From Sphingomonas sp. HF-S4 (GTDB lineage: Bacteria; Pseudomonadota; Alphaproteobacteria; Sphingomonadales; Sphingomonadaceae): DNA of 64,000 bases. Location of the stretch: NCBI RefSeq assembly GCF_032911445.1, contig NZ_JAWJEJ010000001.1:2852001-2916000 (forward strand), given 5' to 3'. The notes below the pieces were generated by a model, which searched no databases, was not told the origin of the DNA, and saw only the letters and a program-made list of their open reading frames with translations. The translations under genes were made by a program, and so were the position numbers. Positions 39,189-47,221 of this stretch are shown one piece after another. Each line of letters begins with the position of its first letter. The stretch's first letter is position 1.

Positions 39189-42149
39189 ATGAATACGCCC
39201 AAAGTCTCCAAGGGGTTCGACGAAAGCAACCGAAGCTTCGTAACGCTTGCATTCACCGATTTGTGCGGATCGACCGAACTGGCCAACAGTCTCGACCCCG
39301 ATGTCTTTGCCGCGGTACTTGGAACCTTGCATGACGCCGTCCGGCAAATCGTCGCGCAACATGGCGGGATCGTCTCGCAAGTCTATGGAGACGGCAGCCT
39401 TTCGGTGTACCAAGGCCCCGGGAGCAGCGAACGCGCGCTCGCCGCGACGCTAGCCGTCCATGCCGCAGCGCGCGCGCTGGTCCTGCCGCGGGAAACGCCC
39501 AGGGCACGTCTGGTCATGCACAGCGGCGTCCATGCGGGACTGGTGGTGACCGGCACACGCGGTGCCGAATTCGGCACCATCGGCGTGATCGGTCGGGCGA
39601 CCGGAGTCGCGGCGCGCCTCTCCGCCTCGGCCCGTCCCGACGAGATACTGGTGAGCCAGCGCACGCTCGGCCCGACCGACATGAGCCTCCGGATCGGGCC
39701 GGTTCGCCTGGTGGTGGTGAGCGGGGCGAGCGACCAGATCGCGGCGGTGCCCGTGCTGGGCCCCCGACCCAGCGACGAAGCCGTGCACCCGTTCACGCGT
39801 GGACGCCGCACGCCGCTGGTCGGCCGCGCCGACGCGCTGGAAGCGATCGCCCACGATCTCTTCGCTTATGCCGGGGCTACGCCCCTGTGCATCGCCGTCA
39901 CCGGTCCGCCCGGCCAGGGCAAGTCGCGGCTGTCTGAGGAGATCGAGCTGCGCGCGGCCGAGGTTCCGGCCGTGGTGCTGCGGGGGGCCGCCGTGTGGCA
40001 GGAGGCGGCAAGTACACTGCAGCCGTTCCGCGAGATCGAAGCCGCCGCAGCCCGGTTGCTCGGCGAGGCATCGCAGACGAGCGGCGACGACGACGACCTG
40101 ACGGTGCTGGGCGAAGCCGTGCTGGATCGGCTGCAACGACTGGCGCGGCAGCGCCGCATCCTGCTGATCCTCGACGACTGGCATTGGGCGGACAGCGCCT
40201 CGCTCCAGCTTCTGGGCCGCGTGCGCTCGCTGGATGCCGGCATCGCCATCCTGCTCCTGTCACGCGAGGCCGCGCCGGGCGAACTGCCCCTGGCCGCGGA
40301 CAAGGTGATCGACCTGCCCCCGATCGCCGAGCCGCCGTCGGTGGCGCTGGTGCGGCGGCTCCGCCCCGAGCTCGACACGCTCGATTGTCTACGGGTGAGC
40401 CGGCTGGCCGGCGGCAATCCCCTCTACCTCGAGGAGCTGTGCCTGATCTCGGCGCGGACGCTCAACGACCTGCTCGCGGGGGAATCGAATTCGGACGAGA
40501 TCGGCCGCATTGCAGCGATCATCGAGGCACGTGTCCGCGCGCTGCCGCCTGACCTTACCGAGGTGTTGCAGACCGCCGCAGTGATGGGCGGCGATTGCGC
40601 CGCGTGGATCCTTTCGCGGCTCTGCGGGATCGCGCCCGGTTCGCCCGCACTCGTGCGGTTGGGCGAACTTGAGTTGCTGATTCCCTCGCTGACGCCAGGC
40701 AATCTCCGCTTCAAGCACGGTATCACCAGGAACGTCGTCTACCAGCTCACCCATGTCGATCAGCGCCGCGCGTTACACAGCAAGGTGGCTGAGCTGATCG
40801 AGCATCAGGAGCCCGATCCCGGTATCGATCGCGACGAGCTGCTCGCATGGCATTATTACGAGAGCCGCCAGTTCGAACGCGCGATCGTCCACGCCGAACG
40901 CGCCGGCGACCGAGCCGTCGCGGCCGCCTCGATCGATCGCGCGCAATTGCACTATGGCCGCGCGCTCCGGGTCGTCGATCAGCTATCGGACGAGGCGAGC
41001 CATGCCGACCATGTCCGCCTGATCGGCAAATACGGCTACGCCTGTGTCTACGATTCCGACCGCAGCCAGCTCATCGTCTTCGATCGCGCCGCGCGCGCGG
41101 CCGCGGCGCGGGGCGACCGGGAGGGGGAGGCAGTGGCACGCTTCTGGTACGGGTTCGTCTGCCACGGCAGCGGCCAGGCGAGCCGCGCGGTGGCCGAGCT
41201 CGATCGCGCCGTCGATCTGCTTCCGCCAGCCGGGCAATCGGCCTTCGCGGTGCAGCTTCGCGCGACGCAAGGCCAGGCACTCGCCGCGGCAGGGCGCTAC
41301 GAACGGGCCGCGCCGCTGCTCGACGCCGCAATCGACGTCAAGCGCGCGCACCGTTCGGGACGCAACGTCTCTGTGGGCACGGCCTATTCGCTTGCGCTCA
41401 AGGCGGCGCTGCTCGCCGATACGGGGCACTTCTCGCAGGCGCGCGCGCTGATCGACGAAGCCGTCGGGCTGATCGCGGGCGTTTCACACCCGGTGGAAGG
41501 ATCGGTGATGGGCTGGAGCGCGGCGGTGCGCTACTGGCAAGGCGATTGGGCGGGGCTGCTGGAGACCGCCCGCAGGGGCTGCGACGTCGCGCTGCGGATC
41601 GAGACGGTGTACATCCACGCGATCAGCCGGGCCTTTGCGAGCTATGCCCAATGGCGCCTGACCGACGCGGAGGATGCGGCGGAAGAACTCGCGGACGCCG
41701 TGGCCTGCATGGCCGACCGCGGCAAGGAACTGGCGCTTTCGATCGCCTATGGCTGCCTGGCGGACATGGAGGCAGCACGGGGCAACGTCGCCGCAACCCG
41801 AGCCGCGGTCCGCCAGGCCTATGCGCGGGCGCGCGCGGGCGAGCCGTTCGGGATGCCGGTGGCCGCGCGCGCCTGGGCACGACTGTGCGCGGCGGAGGAT
41901 CCTGGCCGCGCGCGCCGCATGCTGCTGCACGCCCGCGGCAATGCGCGCCGGCGCGGCGCGCTGCACGAGCTGGCGCGATGCGACGTAGCCGAAGCGGCGC
42001 TGGGCCTGGTTCCCGCCGCCGTCGCCGCGACGCGGCTCGCACAGGCGGCGGCGGCGTTCGAACGGATGGGGATGACGGAGGACCTGCGCCACGCCCGCAC
42101 GCTCATGGGAACGGCCGAAGCTCTGCCATCGCTGCGGGTTGGGAGGTGA
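39189..42149 (+). CDS. Class III cyclase-like domain fused to AAA/STAND-type ATPase and helical repeats
   Basis: 986 residues from the ATG at 39189 (MNTPKVSKGF). Residues 15-165 are a class III nucleotide cyclase-like domain: metal Asp residues D24 (FTDLCGSTE) and D68 (YGDGSLSVY) and R143 (AARL) are kept, but the adenine-recognising Lys is Gln64 and the transition-state Asn is Gly139. An ATPase follows with Walker A GPPGQGKS (239-246) and Walker B ILLILDD (about 324-330), and the rest is TPR-like helices. It resembles AcyA/MalT-style signalling ATPases. Its 3' end overlaps the convergent peroxidase-P450 gene by 47 bp. Confidence 0.85.
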   Translation: MNTPKVSKGFDESNRSFVTLAFTDLCGSTELANSLDPDVFAAVLGTLHDAVRQIVAQHGGIVSQVYGDGSLSVYQGPGSSERALAATLAVHAAARALVLPRETPRARLVMHSGVHAGLVVTGTRGAEFGTIGVIGRATGVAARLSASARPDEILVSQRTLGPTDMSLRIGPVRLVVVSGASDQIAAVPVLGPRPSDEAVHPFTRGRRTPLVGRADALEAIAHDLFAYAGATPLCIAVTGPPGQGKSRLSEEIELRAAEVPAVVLRGAAVWQEAASTLQPFREIEAAAARLLGEASQTSGDDDDLTVLGEAVLDRLQRLARQRRILLILDDWHWADSASLQLLGRVRSLDAGIAILLLSREAAPGELPLAADKVIDLPPIAEPPSVALVRRLRPELDTLDCLRVSRLAGGNPLYLEELCLISARTLNDLLAGESNSDEIGRIAAIIEARVRALPPDLTEVLQTAAVMGGDCAAWILSRLCGIAPGSPALVRLGELELLIPSLTPGNLRFKHGITRNVVYQLTHVDQRRALHSKVAELIEHQEPDPGIDRDELLAWHYYESRQFERAIVHAERAGDRAVAAASIDRAQLHYGRALRVVDQLSDEASHADHVRLIGKYGYACVYDSDRSQLIVFDRAARAAAARGDREGEAVARFWYGFVCHGSGQASRAVAELDRAVDLLPPAGQSAFAVQLRATQGQALAAAGRYERAAPLLDAAIDVKRAHRSGRNVSVGTAYSLALKAALLADTGHFSQARALIDEAVGLIAGVSHPVEGSVMGWSAAVRYWQGDWAGLLETARRGCDVALRIETVYIHAISRAFASYAQWRLTDAEDAAEELADAVACMADRGKELALSIAYGCLADMEAARGNVAATRAAVRQAYARARAGEPFGMPVAARAWARLCAAEDPGRARRMLLHARGNARRRGALHELARCDVAEAALGLVPAAVAATRLAQAAAAFERMGMTEDLRHARTLMGTAEALPSLRVGR

Positions 42150-45100
42150 AATTGCCGGACTCGGCCATGCCGGCGACCAGGCCCAGGATGATGCCGTCGG
42201 CCATCGCATGCGCCGGGCAGCCGTGCGCGGTCGAGCGCCCTTCACTCGCCCTGCCGAACGGAATGTCGCGATCGACCGCCCCGTTCGCGTTTCGCTCGCG
42301 GCTGGCGGCCTCCAGCGAGAAGACGATCCTGTCGCCCTTGCGCAGTGGAATTTCGCCGAGCATCACACCGTCGGCTGCCGCGGTGCGCCACAATAGTTCG
42401 GGGATCGGCGTCTTCAGGAAGATCTTGTCGGTAGCGGGGCGCAGCAACGCGAGCGCGCTTGCGTGGCCCTGATCGGATGTTGTGCGCCACTGCCGCTGCA
42501 CCGGATCGAAGCTGCCGTCCTTCAGCATGTCCGATACGATCCGCAACGCATTGCCCGCCACCGTTGGCACCGCGCCGATCATCGATCCGACCAGCACCCG
42601 CGCGAGATCCGCATCGGTGGGATAGGCGGTCTTGTCGGCTGCGATCCGGCTGGACACGCTGCCCGTGAGCGAACCGCGTCCGACAGTCCCGATATGCTCG
42701 GCGACCGCGGCTACGCTGGCCTTGCCCTGGATAACCGCGAGCCGCTCCGTCTCGGGGGTTGGAAACGGATTGAAGGCATAGCGCGACGGATTCCAGAAAT
42801 CGCCAGGGAAGCGCGGCTTGCGCGCCGGGGGCATTCGCCAGTCCTGGGGCCCGAGTTCGACCTGTGTACCGTCGGGGACGTCGAACCAGCTTTTGGCGAG
42901 CATGCCGAGCAACGGCTCGATCAAGTCCTTGATCAAGTCGACCGCGACGACCGGGGCGGAGCGCAACTGGAATATCTTGCCGAGTATCTGCTTCGTCGCC
43001 TCGCGCGCGGCATCGAAGGCCATCTCGGACGTGACCGACGCGAGCGCCTTGTTCGCCGTCCCCGCCTCCCCGTGATAGTCGGGGCCGCTCGGGTCCATGC
43101 CGAGATGGAACAGGCCGATCGTCTCCCGCATCCTCGCGCCGGCACCGGCGTTCGAGAAGCGCGCGCCATCGTCGCGAAGGATTTCAAGGATCCGCGCGTG
43201 GCTGGCGACGAAATATCCCAACGGCGTCTGGAGGATGCCGCCACGATCCGCCTGGATCGCCGCGAATAGCGGTGCGCGCGCATCGGCTTCGGAGATGACC
43301 CGCTCCCAGACTTCCGCCGAGGCACCCTGGAGTCTGGCGAGAAGCTTGCGCCCGGCGGCGGTGCGTTCGTCCGAAGCCGGGGACTGGCGCTGCGCCACGA
43401 TGGGAGTGGCGATCCCCTGAATGGCGCCGAGCGACGGCGCGAACAGATACAGCGACCAGGACAAGCCGATCACGCCGCGCTGCGGATCGGGCAGCTGGAC
43501 GCGATGAACGGTGCCCCCATGCAGGAAGCGATAGGTCCTGCCCCCTGCCCCTGTCGGCGCCCCCGCGAGCGGATCGGCGAGATAGGAGCCGACGCGCGTG
43601 CTGTTGCCGCCATTGACCCAGCCGAGGACGCGCTCGTACTGCTCGGCCAGATCCGCGCAATAGGCCATGAAGAACGCGCCGCGCTCGCCGCTCTCGGCGG
43701 AATCGCGCGGTGGGCCGAACGACATGCCCCGCCGCATGATCCGCGGCACGTTGCCCCGGCGAGGATTGGCGCGGCGGACGTGCGAATCGAGCGGGCACAC
43801 GGCCCCGCACTCATCGCCGTCATAGACGAAGTTGTTGGCGCCATAATTTGCCGCAAGGGGTTGTCCGTCCGCCCGGCGGCCCATCAGTTTTGCGGCGAGC
43901 AGATCGGGATCGTGCAGCGCGGGGCAGGTATCCCCCGCGATCAATGCGTCGAAGCGTGCACGATCGATCGGCATCCGGCGCACGGCCAGGAAGCTGCCGT
44001 CCCGCCAGAATTCGTCGAGCGTAACCTCACCGCGACCGACCAGAAGGGCGCCCGGTGCGACGGCATCCGACCACGGCTTGGTCTCCGGTCCGTCGAGCAG
44101 AGGCTGACTGAGTCCGTCCTCGAAGCCGAGATGATCGACGCCGCCGCCGGGTACGGCCGGAGCCAGCGCCTCCACCGCCAGCAGCTCGAGGCCGGCCAGC
44201 CCGGCGAGCCGGCCGATCTCCGCAGCCAGCGGATGGCCGGGATCGTGGATGTCGGCAGGGCCGTTGGACGACACGCGAAGCTGGACGAACAGATCGACCT
44301 GGTCGAGCGCAACCCTCGCTTCGGGATCACTGCCCCAGTTTCGGCGCAGCGATCGCCATTTGCTGGGATGGAATTCGCGCAAATCGCCGGCCGCCGCCGC
44401 CCGCGCCGCGGCGCCTTCGCGGAACGCCGCCGGTGCCTGCGCCAGCGACCCCGCTGGTATCTCGAGCCGCTCGAGCCCGCGGAAGGTGAAGGCGACATTG
44501 CGGAAGATGCCGTGCTCCGGCATCGCCGTTTGGCCGGTCGGGATCAGCGTCGCGAGTGCGGCACGCGCAGCCACCGGCTCGGCCACCGCCAGGAAGATAG
44601 CCGCGCCGTGCGTGATGGTCTCCTGGTCGAAGCCCTCCGCCACGCCGCGCTGGATATTCGCAGGATCGTGGGCGTCGGCGGTGTGTTCGGGAGGCACAGC
44701 ATCGACCCTCTGGCGATACCAGGAAAGCTCGGCGGCGTAGGCCGCCTCCAGCGGCGGCGGAAAGCTGCCCGGATCGACGAAATGACCCTCGATCATGCCG
44801 CGCGTCGCCCGGATCAGCGTCTTGGCGTCCTCGCCGAGCCCTGCCTGAGTGACGTCGGTCGTCCAATAGCGAGTGAGCCGGTACATTGCGAGGATCACCC
44901 GGATCGCCTGGTCCACCGCCGCCGCAGGCGCGCGCAGCCTGACTTCCCTGCTGAGCTCGGTCGCGCTACGGCTGCAGAAGCCGGTGAGCAGGCGGTCGGC
45001 GGCGGCGGCATCCACTTGTTCGCGCCCGGCACGCTCCGCCTGGCTCAGCCCGGCCAGGTCGCAGACCGTCAACGGAGTCGCGCTGTAGAAATAATGCGAC

Positions 45101-45525
45101 GCGCGCTGGTTATCCCGGATCCACTGCTGCCATTCGTGCAGCGGCGTGTCGCGCGCCAGCTTGTAGTCGGCACAATGGCAGCACAGCAGGTCGAGGAAGG
45201 GCCCCGCCTCCTTCCACAGTGCGCGCATATAGCTTTCCCATCCGAAGTCGAACGTGACCGAGAGACGCATTTCGTCTTCCTCCGCCGAGAGGCGGAAGGA
45301 GTGGATCTGTTCGAGCCGTTCGATCGGGTCGGCGAACGCCGGTTCGGTGAGGGCCTCTCGTGCACGCTGCCGGATTGCGAAAATGGCCTGGAAGGTGCGG
45401 GCCAGGCGTGCCCCGGGCGTCATCGACTCGTCCGCCTGGATGAGCCCAGGGCGCCATGGCGCCGCGACCACGAGATCCGATGTCGGGCCGATCGACAGCG
45501 ATCGGACAGGCTGTTTCGTCGCCAT
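42103..45525 (-). CDS. DyP-type peroxidase fused to a cytochrome P450-like domain
   Basis: 1140 residues. Residues 1-300 are an extra alpha/beta region without recognisable haem ligands (FRLSAEEDEMRLSVTFDFGW). Residues 300-710 are a DyP peroxidase: VAFTFRGLERL, the GxxDG motif GFEDG with D470, proximal His H582 in CPLDSHVRRANPR, and Arg598/599 in MRRGMSFG. Residues 725-1130 are P450-like: LQTPLGYFVASHARILEILRD, I-helix-like stretch 978-997, and Cys1103 in STAHGCPAHAMADG as thiolate ligand. The K-helix reads ELLWR (ExxxR, not ExxR) and the Cys loop lacks the usual CxG. No signal peptide. Two haem oxidant chemistries in one chain are implied; the substrate is unknown. Confidence 0.82.
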   Translation of the reverse strand: MATKQPVRSLSIGPTSDLVVAAPWRPGLIQADESMTPGARLARTFQAIFAIRQRAREALTEPAFADPIERLEQIHSFRLSAEEDEMRLSVTFDFGWESYMRALWKEAGPFLDLLCCHCADYKLARDTPLHEWQQWIRDNQRASHYFYSATPLTVCDLAGLSQAERAGREQVDAAAADRLLTGFCSRSATELSREVRLRAPAAAVDQAIRVILAMYRLTRYWTTDVTQAGLGEDAKTLIRATRGMIEGHFVDPGSFPPPLEAAYAAELSWYRQRVDAVPPEHTADAHDPANIQRGVAEGFDQETITHGAAIFLAVAEPVAARAALATLIPTGQTAMPEHGIFRNVAFTFRGLERLEIPAGSLAQAPAAFREGAAARAAAAGDLREFHPSKWRSLRRNWGSDPEARVALDQVDLFVQLRVSSNGPADIHDPGHPLAAEIGRLAGLAGLELLAVEALAPAVPGGGVDHLGFEDGLSQPLLDGPETKPWSDAVAPGALLVGRGEVTLDEFWRDGSFLAVRRMPIDRARFDALIAGDTCPALHDPDLLAAKLMGRRADGQPLAANYGANNFVYDGDECGAVCPLDSHVRRANPRRGNVPRIMRRGMSFGPPRDSAESGERGAFFMAYCADLAEQYERVLGWVNGGNSTRVGSYLADPLAGAPTGAGGRTYRFLHGGTVHRVQLPDPQRGVIGLSWSLYLFAPSLGAIQGIATPIVAQRQSPASDERTAAGRKLLARLQGASAEVWERVISEADARAPLFAAIQADRGGILQTPLGYFVASHARILEILRDDGARFSNAGAGARMRETIGLFHLGMDPSGPDYHGEAGTANKALASVTSEMAFDAAREATKQILGKIFQLRSAPVVAVDLIKDLIEPLLGMLAKSWFDVPDGTQVELGPQDWRMPPARKPRFPGDFWNPSRYAFNPFPTPETERLAVIQGKASVAAVAEHIGTVGRGSLTGSVSSRIAADKTAYPTDADLARVLVGSMIGAVPTVAGNALRIVSDMLKDGSFDPVQRQWRTTSDQGHASALALLRPATDKIFLKTPIPELLWRTAAADGVMLGEIPLRKGDRIVFSLEAASRERNANGAVDRDIPFGRASEGRSTAHGCPAHAMADGIILGLVAGMAESGNFTSQPAAMAELRPFP

Positions 45526-45851
45526 TCGTCTAATCCCTAAAAATAGACAAACTACGCAACGCGCCCAGGCGGGCTCGACCCGGACGGCTCGATCATAGCG
45601 GCCATTTCACGCGATACTGTTGTAAATCCCACATTGCCCATGTGCGTTTACGCAGACTGTAGCGACGCGGCTTCGCCCCGCGGGAACGTGGTCCAAATCA
45701 CCGAGTGCGCGTGGCAGACCGTACCGTCGTGACGGCGCCCCTAGGCCATAGCTGCCGGCCTGCCGGCCGACCGTTCGTCCGCGGCTCCCCGCAGCGGGAG
45801 CGCGCATCCGCGCATCGGGGTCGCGCTTCACAGGCCGGAGGAAAAGCGCCG
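45526..45851. promoter_or_regulatory. Divergent control region with a 30-bp imperfect palindrome
   Basis: This 326-bp gap lies between the leftward peroxidase-P450 gene and a rightward small gene. At 45622-45651 it holds GTAAA-N3-CACAT-N5-ATGTG-N2-TTTAC, whose inner and outer half-sites are both perfect complements. It sits about 100 bp upstream of the peroxidase-P450 start and is a candidate operator, for example for the Crp/Fnr protein encoded next door. The stretch to the right of it (45660-45830) is GC-rich and shows nothing else clear apart from a GGAGGA ribosome binding site at its end. Confidence 0.5.
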
Positions 45852-46100
45852 ATGTCATTTGATCTTTCCGCCAACGAACAACGCCAGCTCGCGACCGCTC
45901 TGGGGGCCCTGGACGTCTCCGCACCGGACATGATCGCGCTCCCCGATGCATCTTCCCGCGAACTCTTCTGCCGCTATTGGCCGATCGCAAGGCAGATCCT
46001 CGGCCTGCTTCGCGACCTGCCGGTAACCCCTGGCCCCGTGCGGGCGGCGATCGCGCTGACCACTGCAGCCGGAGACGCCACGGCGCGAATCCTGGGCTGA
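45852..46100 (+). CDS. Small hypothetical protein
   Basis: 82 residues from the ATG at 45852, chosen because GGAGGAAAA lies just upstream; longer in-frame starts have none. The product (MSFDLSANEQRQLATALGAL...) is predicted to be helical and soluble, with an aromatic patch ELFCRYWPIARQILGLLRDLP and no motif I recognise. It diverges from the peroxidase-P450 gene and converges on the Crp/Fnr gene with only 7 bp between stop codons, so it probably belongs to this cluster. Confidence 0.6.
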   Translation: MSFDLSANEQRQLATALGALDVSAPDMIALPDASSRELFCRYWPIARQILGLLRDLPVTPGPVRAAIALTTAAGDATARILG

Positions 46101-46107
46101 CCCCGGC

Positions 46108-46794
46108 TCAATGCTCGGCGGAGATCGCCGATGCCGCCAACCGGCCCAGATCGACGACCTCGATCCATCGCCGGCCGTGCCGCAGGATTCCCTCCTCGGC
46201 CAGCAGGTTGAGTTCGCGCGTGACGGCCTCCCGATGGGTGCCGACGCGGCTCGCGATCTCGGCATGGGTGGGCGCCGGGCTGATCCGGATCAGCGTGTCT
46301 TCCGCGAGATGCGCATTCGCGAGCCGCAGCAGCTCGCAGCGGATGCGATCGCCGACGCTCAGCGCGCTCAGCTCGAACACCTGGTCGGTAAGCCGCCGGA
46401 TCGATACCGCCATCCGTCGGGCTAGCCACAACGCGGCGGCGGGCGAATCTTCGAGGCATCGCAGGAAATCTGCCTGGGCCATGCGGGCCAGCGTCACCTC
46501 GGTTGCCGCGATCACGCTCGCCGATCGCGGCTGATCGTCGATCGCCGCCAACTCACCGAACATCGCCGGCGCCCGAACCGTCTGCACCGTCACAATGCGC
46601 CCATCGGGCGAATACAGCACGACGTGAACCTCCCCCGACGAAAGGAAGAAAACGTCCTTGGTCGTCTGGCCGACCGACAACAGCATGCGATTGCGCAACG
46701 CGGAGATGGTGCGGAGCCGCACTGCCACTTCCCGCCGCAACGCCGGCGTGACGAGACCGAGCAATTCGCCTTGCGCCGTCGCTTGCTCCGCCAT
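46108..46794 (-). CDS. Crp/Fnr family transcriptional regulator
   Basis: 228 residues. The N-terminal cyclic-nucleotide-binding-type beta roll is recognisable (VGQTTKDVFFLSSGEVHVVLYSP, MFGELAAIDDQPRSASVIAATEVTL), and the C-terminal winged helix has ADIAS-like recognition helix THAEIASRVGTHREAVTRELNLL. The phosphate-binding cassette is close to Crp (GELAAIDDQPRSA, with the RSA arginine-serine), so a nucleotide ligand is possible; there are no Fnr-type N-terminal Cys residues. Its position suggests control of the neighbouring peroxidase-P450 region, but this is inference. Confidence 0.9.
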   Translation of the reverse strand: MAEQATAQGELLGLVTPALRREVAVRLRTISALRNRMLLSVGQTTKDVFFLSSGEVHVVLYSPDGRIVTVQTVRAPAMFGELAAIDDQPRSASVIAATEVTLARMAQADFLRCLEDSPAAALWLARRMAVSIRRLTDQVFELSALSVGDRIRCELLRLANAHLAEDTLIRISPAPTHAEIASRVGTHREAVTRELNLLAEEGILRHGRRWIEVVDLGRLAASAISAEH

Positions 46795-46982
46795 CGCCCC
46801 CCGCAGTCCGCGAACATCGTCCCTAGTGCCCTGCGCCTAATCCGTCCGCCTTCGGACTATGCGCGATCCCACATGCCATGACCAGCGAACTCGCCCGCAA
46901 CATAATGCCGCGCCTCGGGAGCGCCCTCCCTGCCCCGCCCGCGACGATGGGGACAATTTGACGGCTTCATATCGAGGGCGTT

Positions 46983-47154
46983 TTGATACTCGGGCGCTTC
47001 TCGATCGAGGCAAGCGAGCGCATCCGCGCGACGCTATATCGACACCATCACCAATCAGAATCGCTTCGTCACCGGCAGCGCGGGCGTCCCCACCGGCGAC
47101 TACGACGTGCGTGTCCCCCCGCGCACTTTCGCCATCCGGCTCGAATATCGGTGA
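46983..47154 (+). pseudogene. 3' remnant of a TonB-dependent receptor gene
   Basis: The frame ending in TGA at 47152-47154 encodes IDTITNQNRFVTGSAG...VPPRTFAIRLEYR, which is the typical last strand pair of a TonB receptor (TNQNRF, PRTFxIRLxYR). The sequence just before it, in another frame (from 46983), reads SIEASERIRATLY, the strand expected directly upstream, so a frameshift near 47038 splits the barrel end. Nothing upstream of about 46940 resembles a receptor. It is a decayed tail, 67 bp before the amidohydrolase gene. The rest of the gap 46795-46982 shows no gene. Confidence 0.7.
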
Positions 47155-47221
47155 TTGGCGCTGGCGCGGATTGATGCCACGTCGCAGTGCAGCATCAATC
47201 CGCACAATAGGAGGTAGAACC

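Noticed and set aside
46859..47221. N-terminal extension of the amidohydrolase to 46859
   Set aside because: The extension runs through the decayed receptor tail in the wrong frame. The ATG at 47222 has an AGGAGGT site and opens a proper twin-arginine signal.
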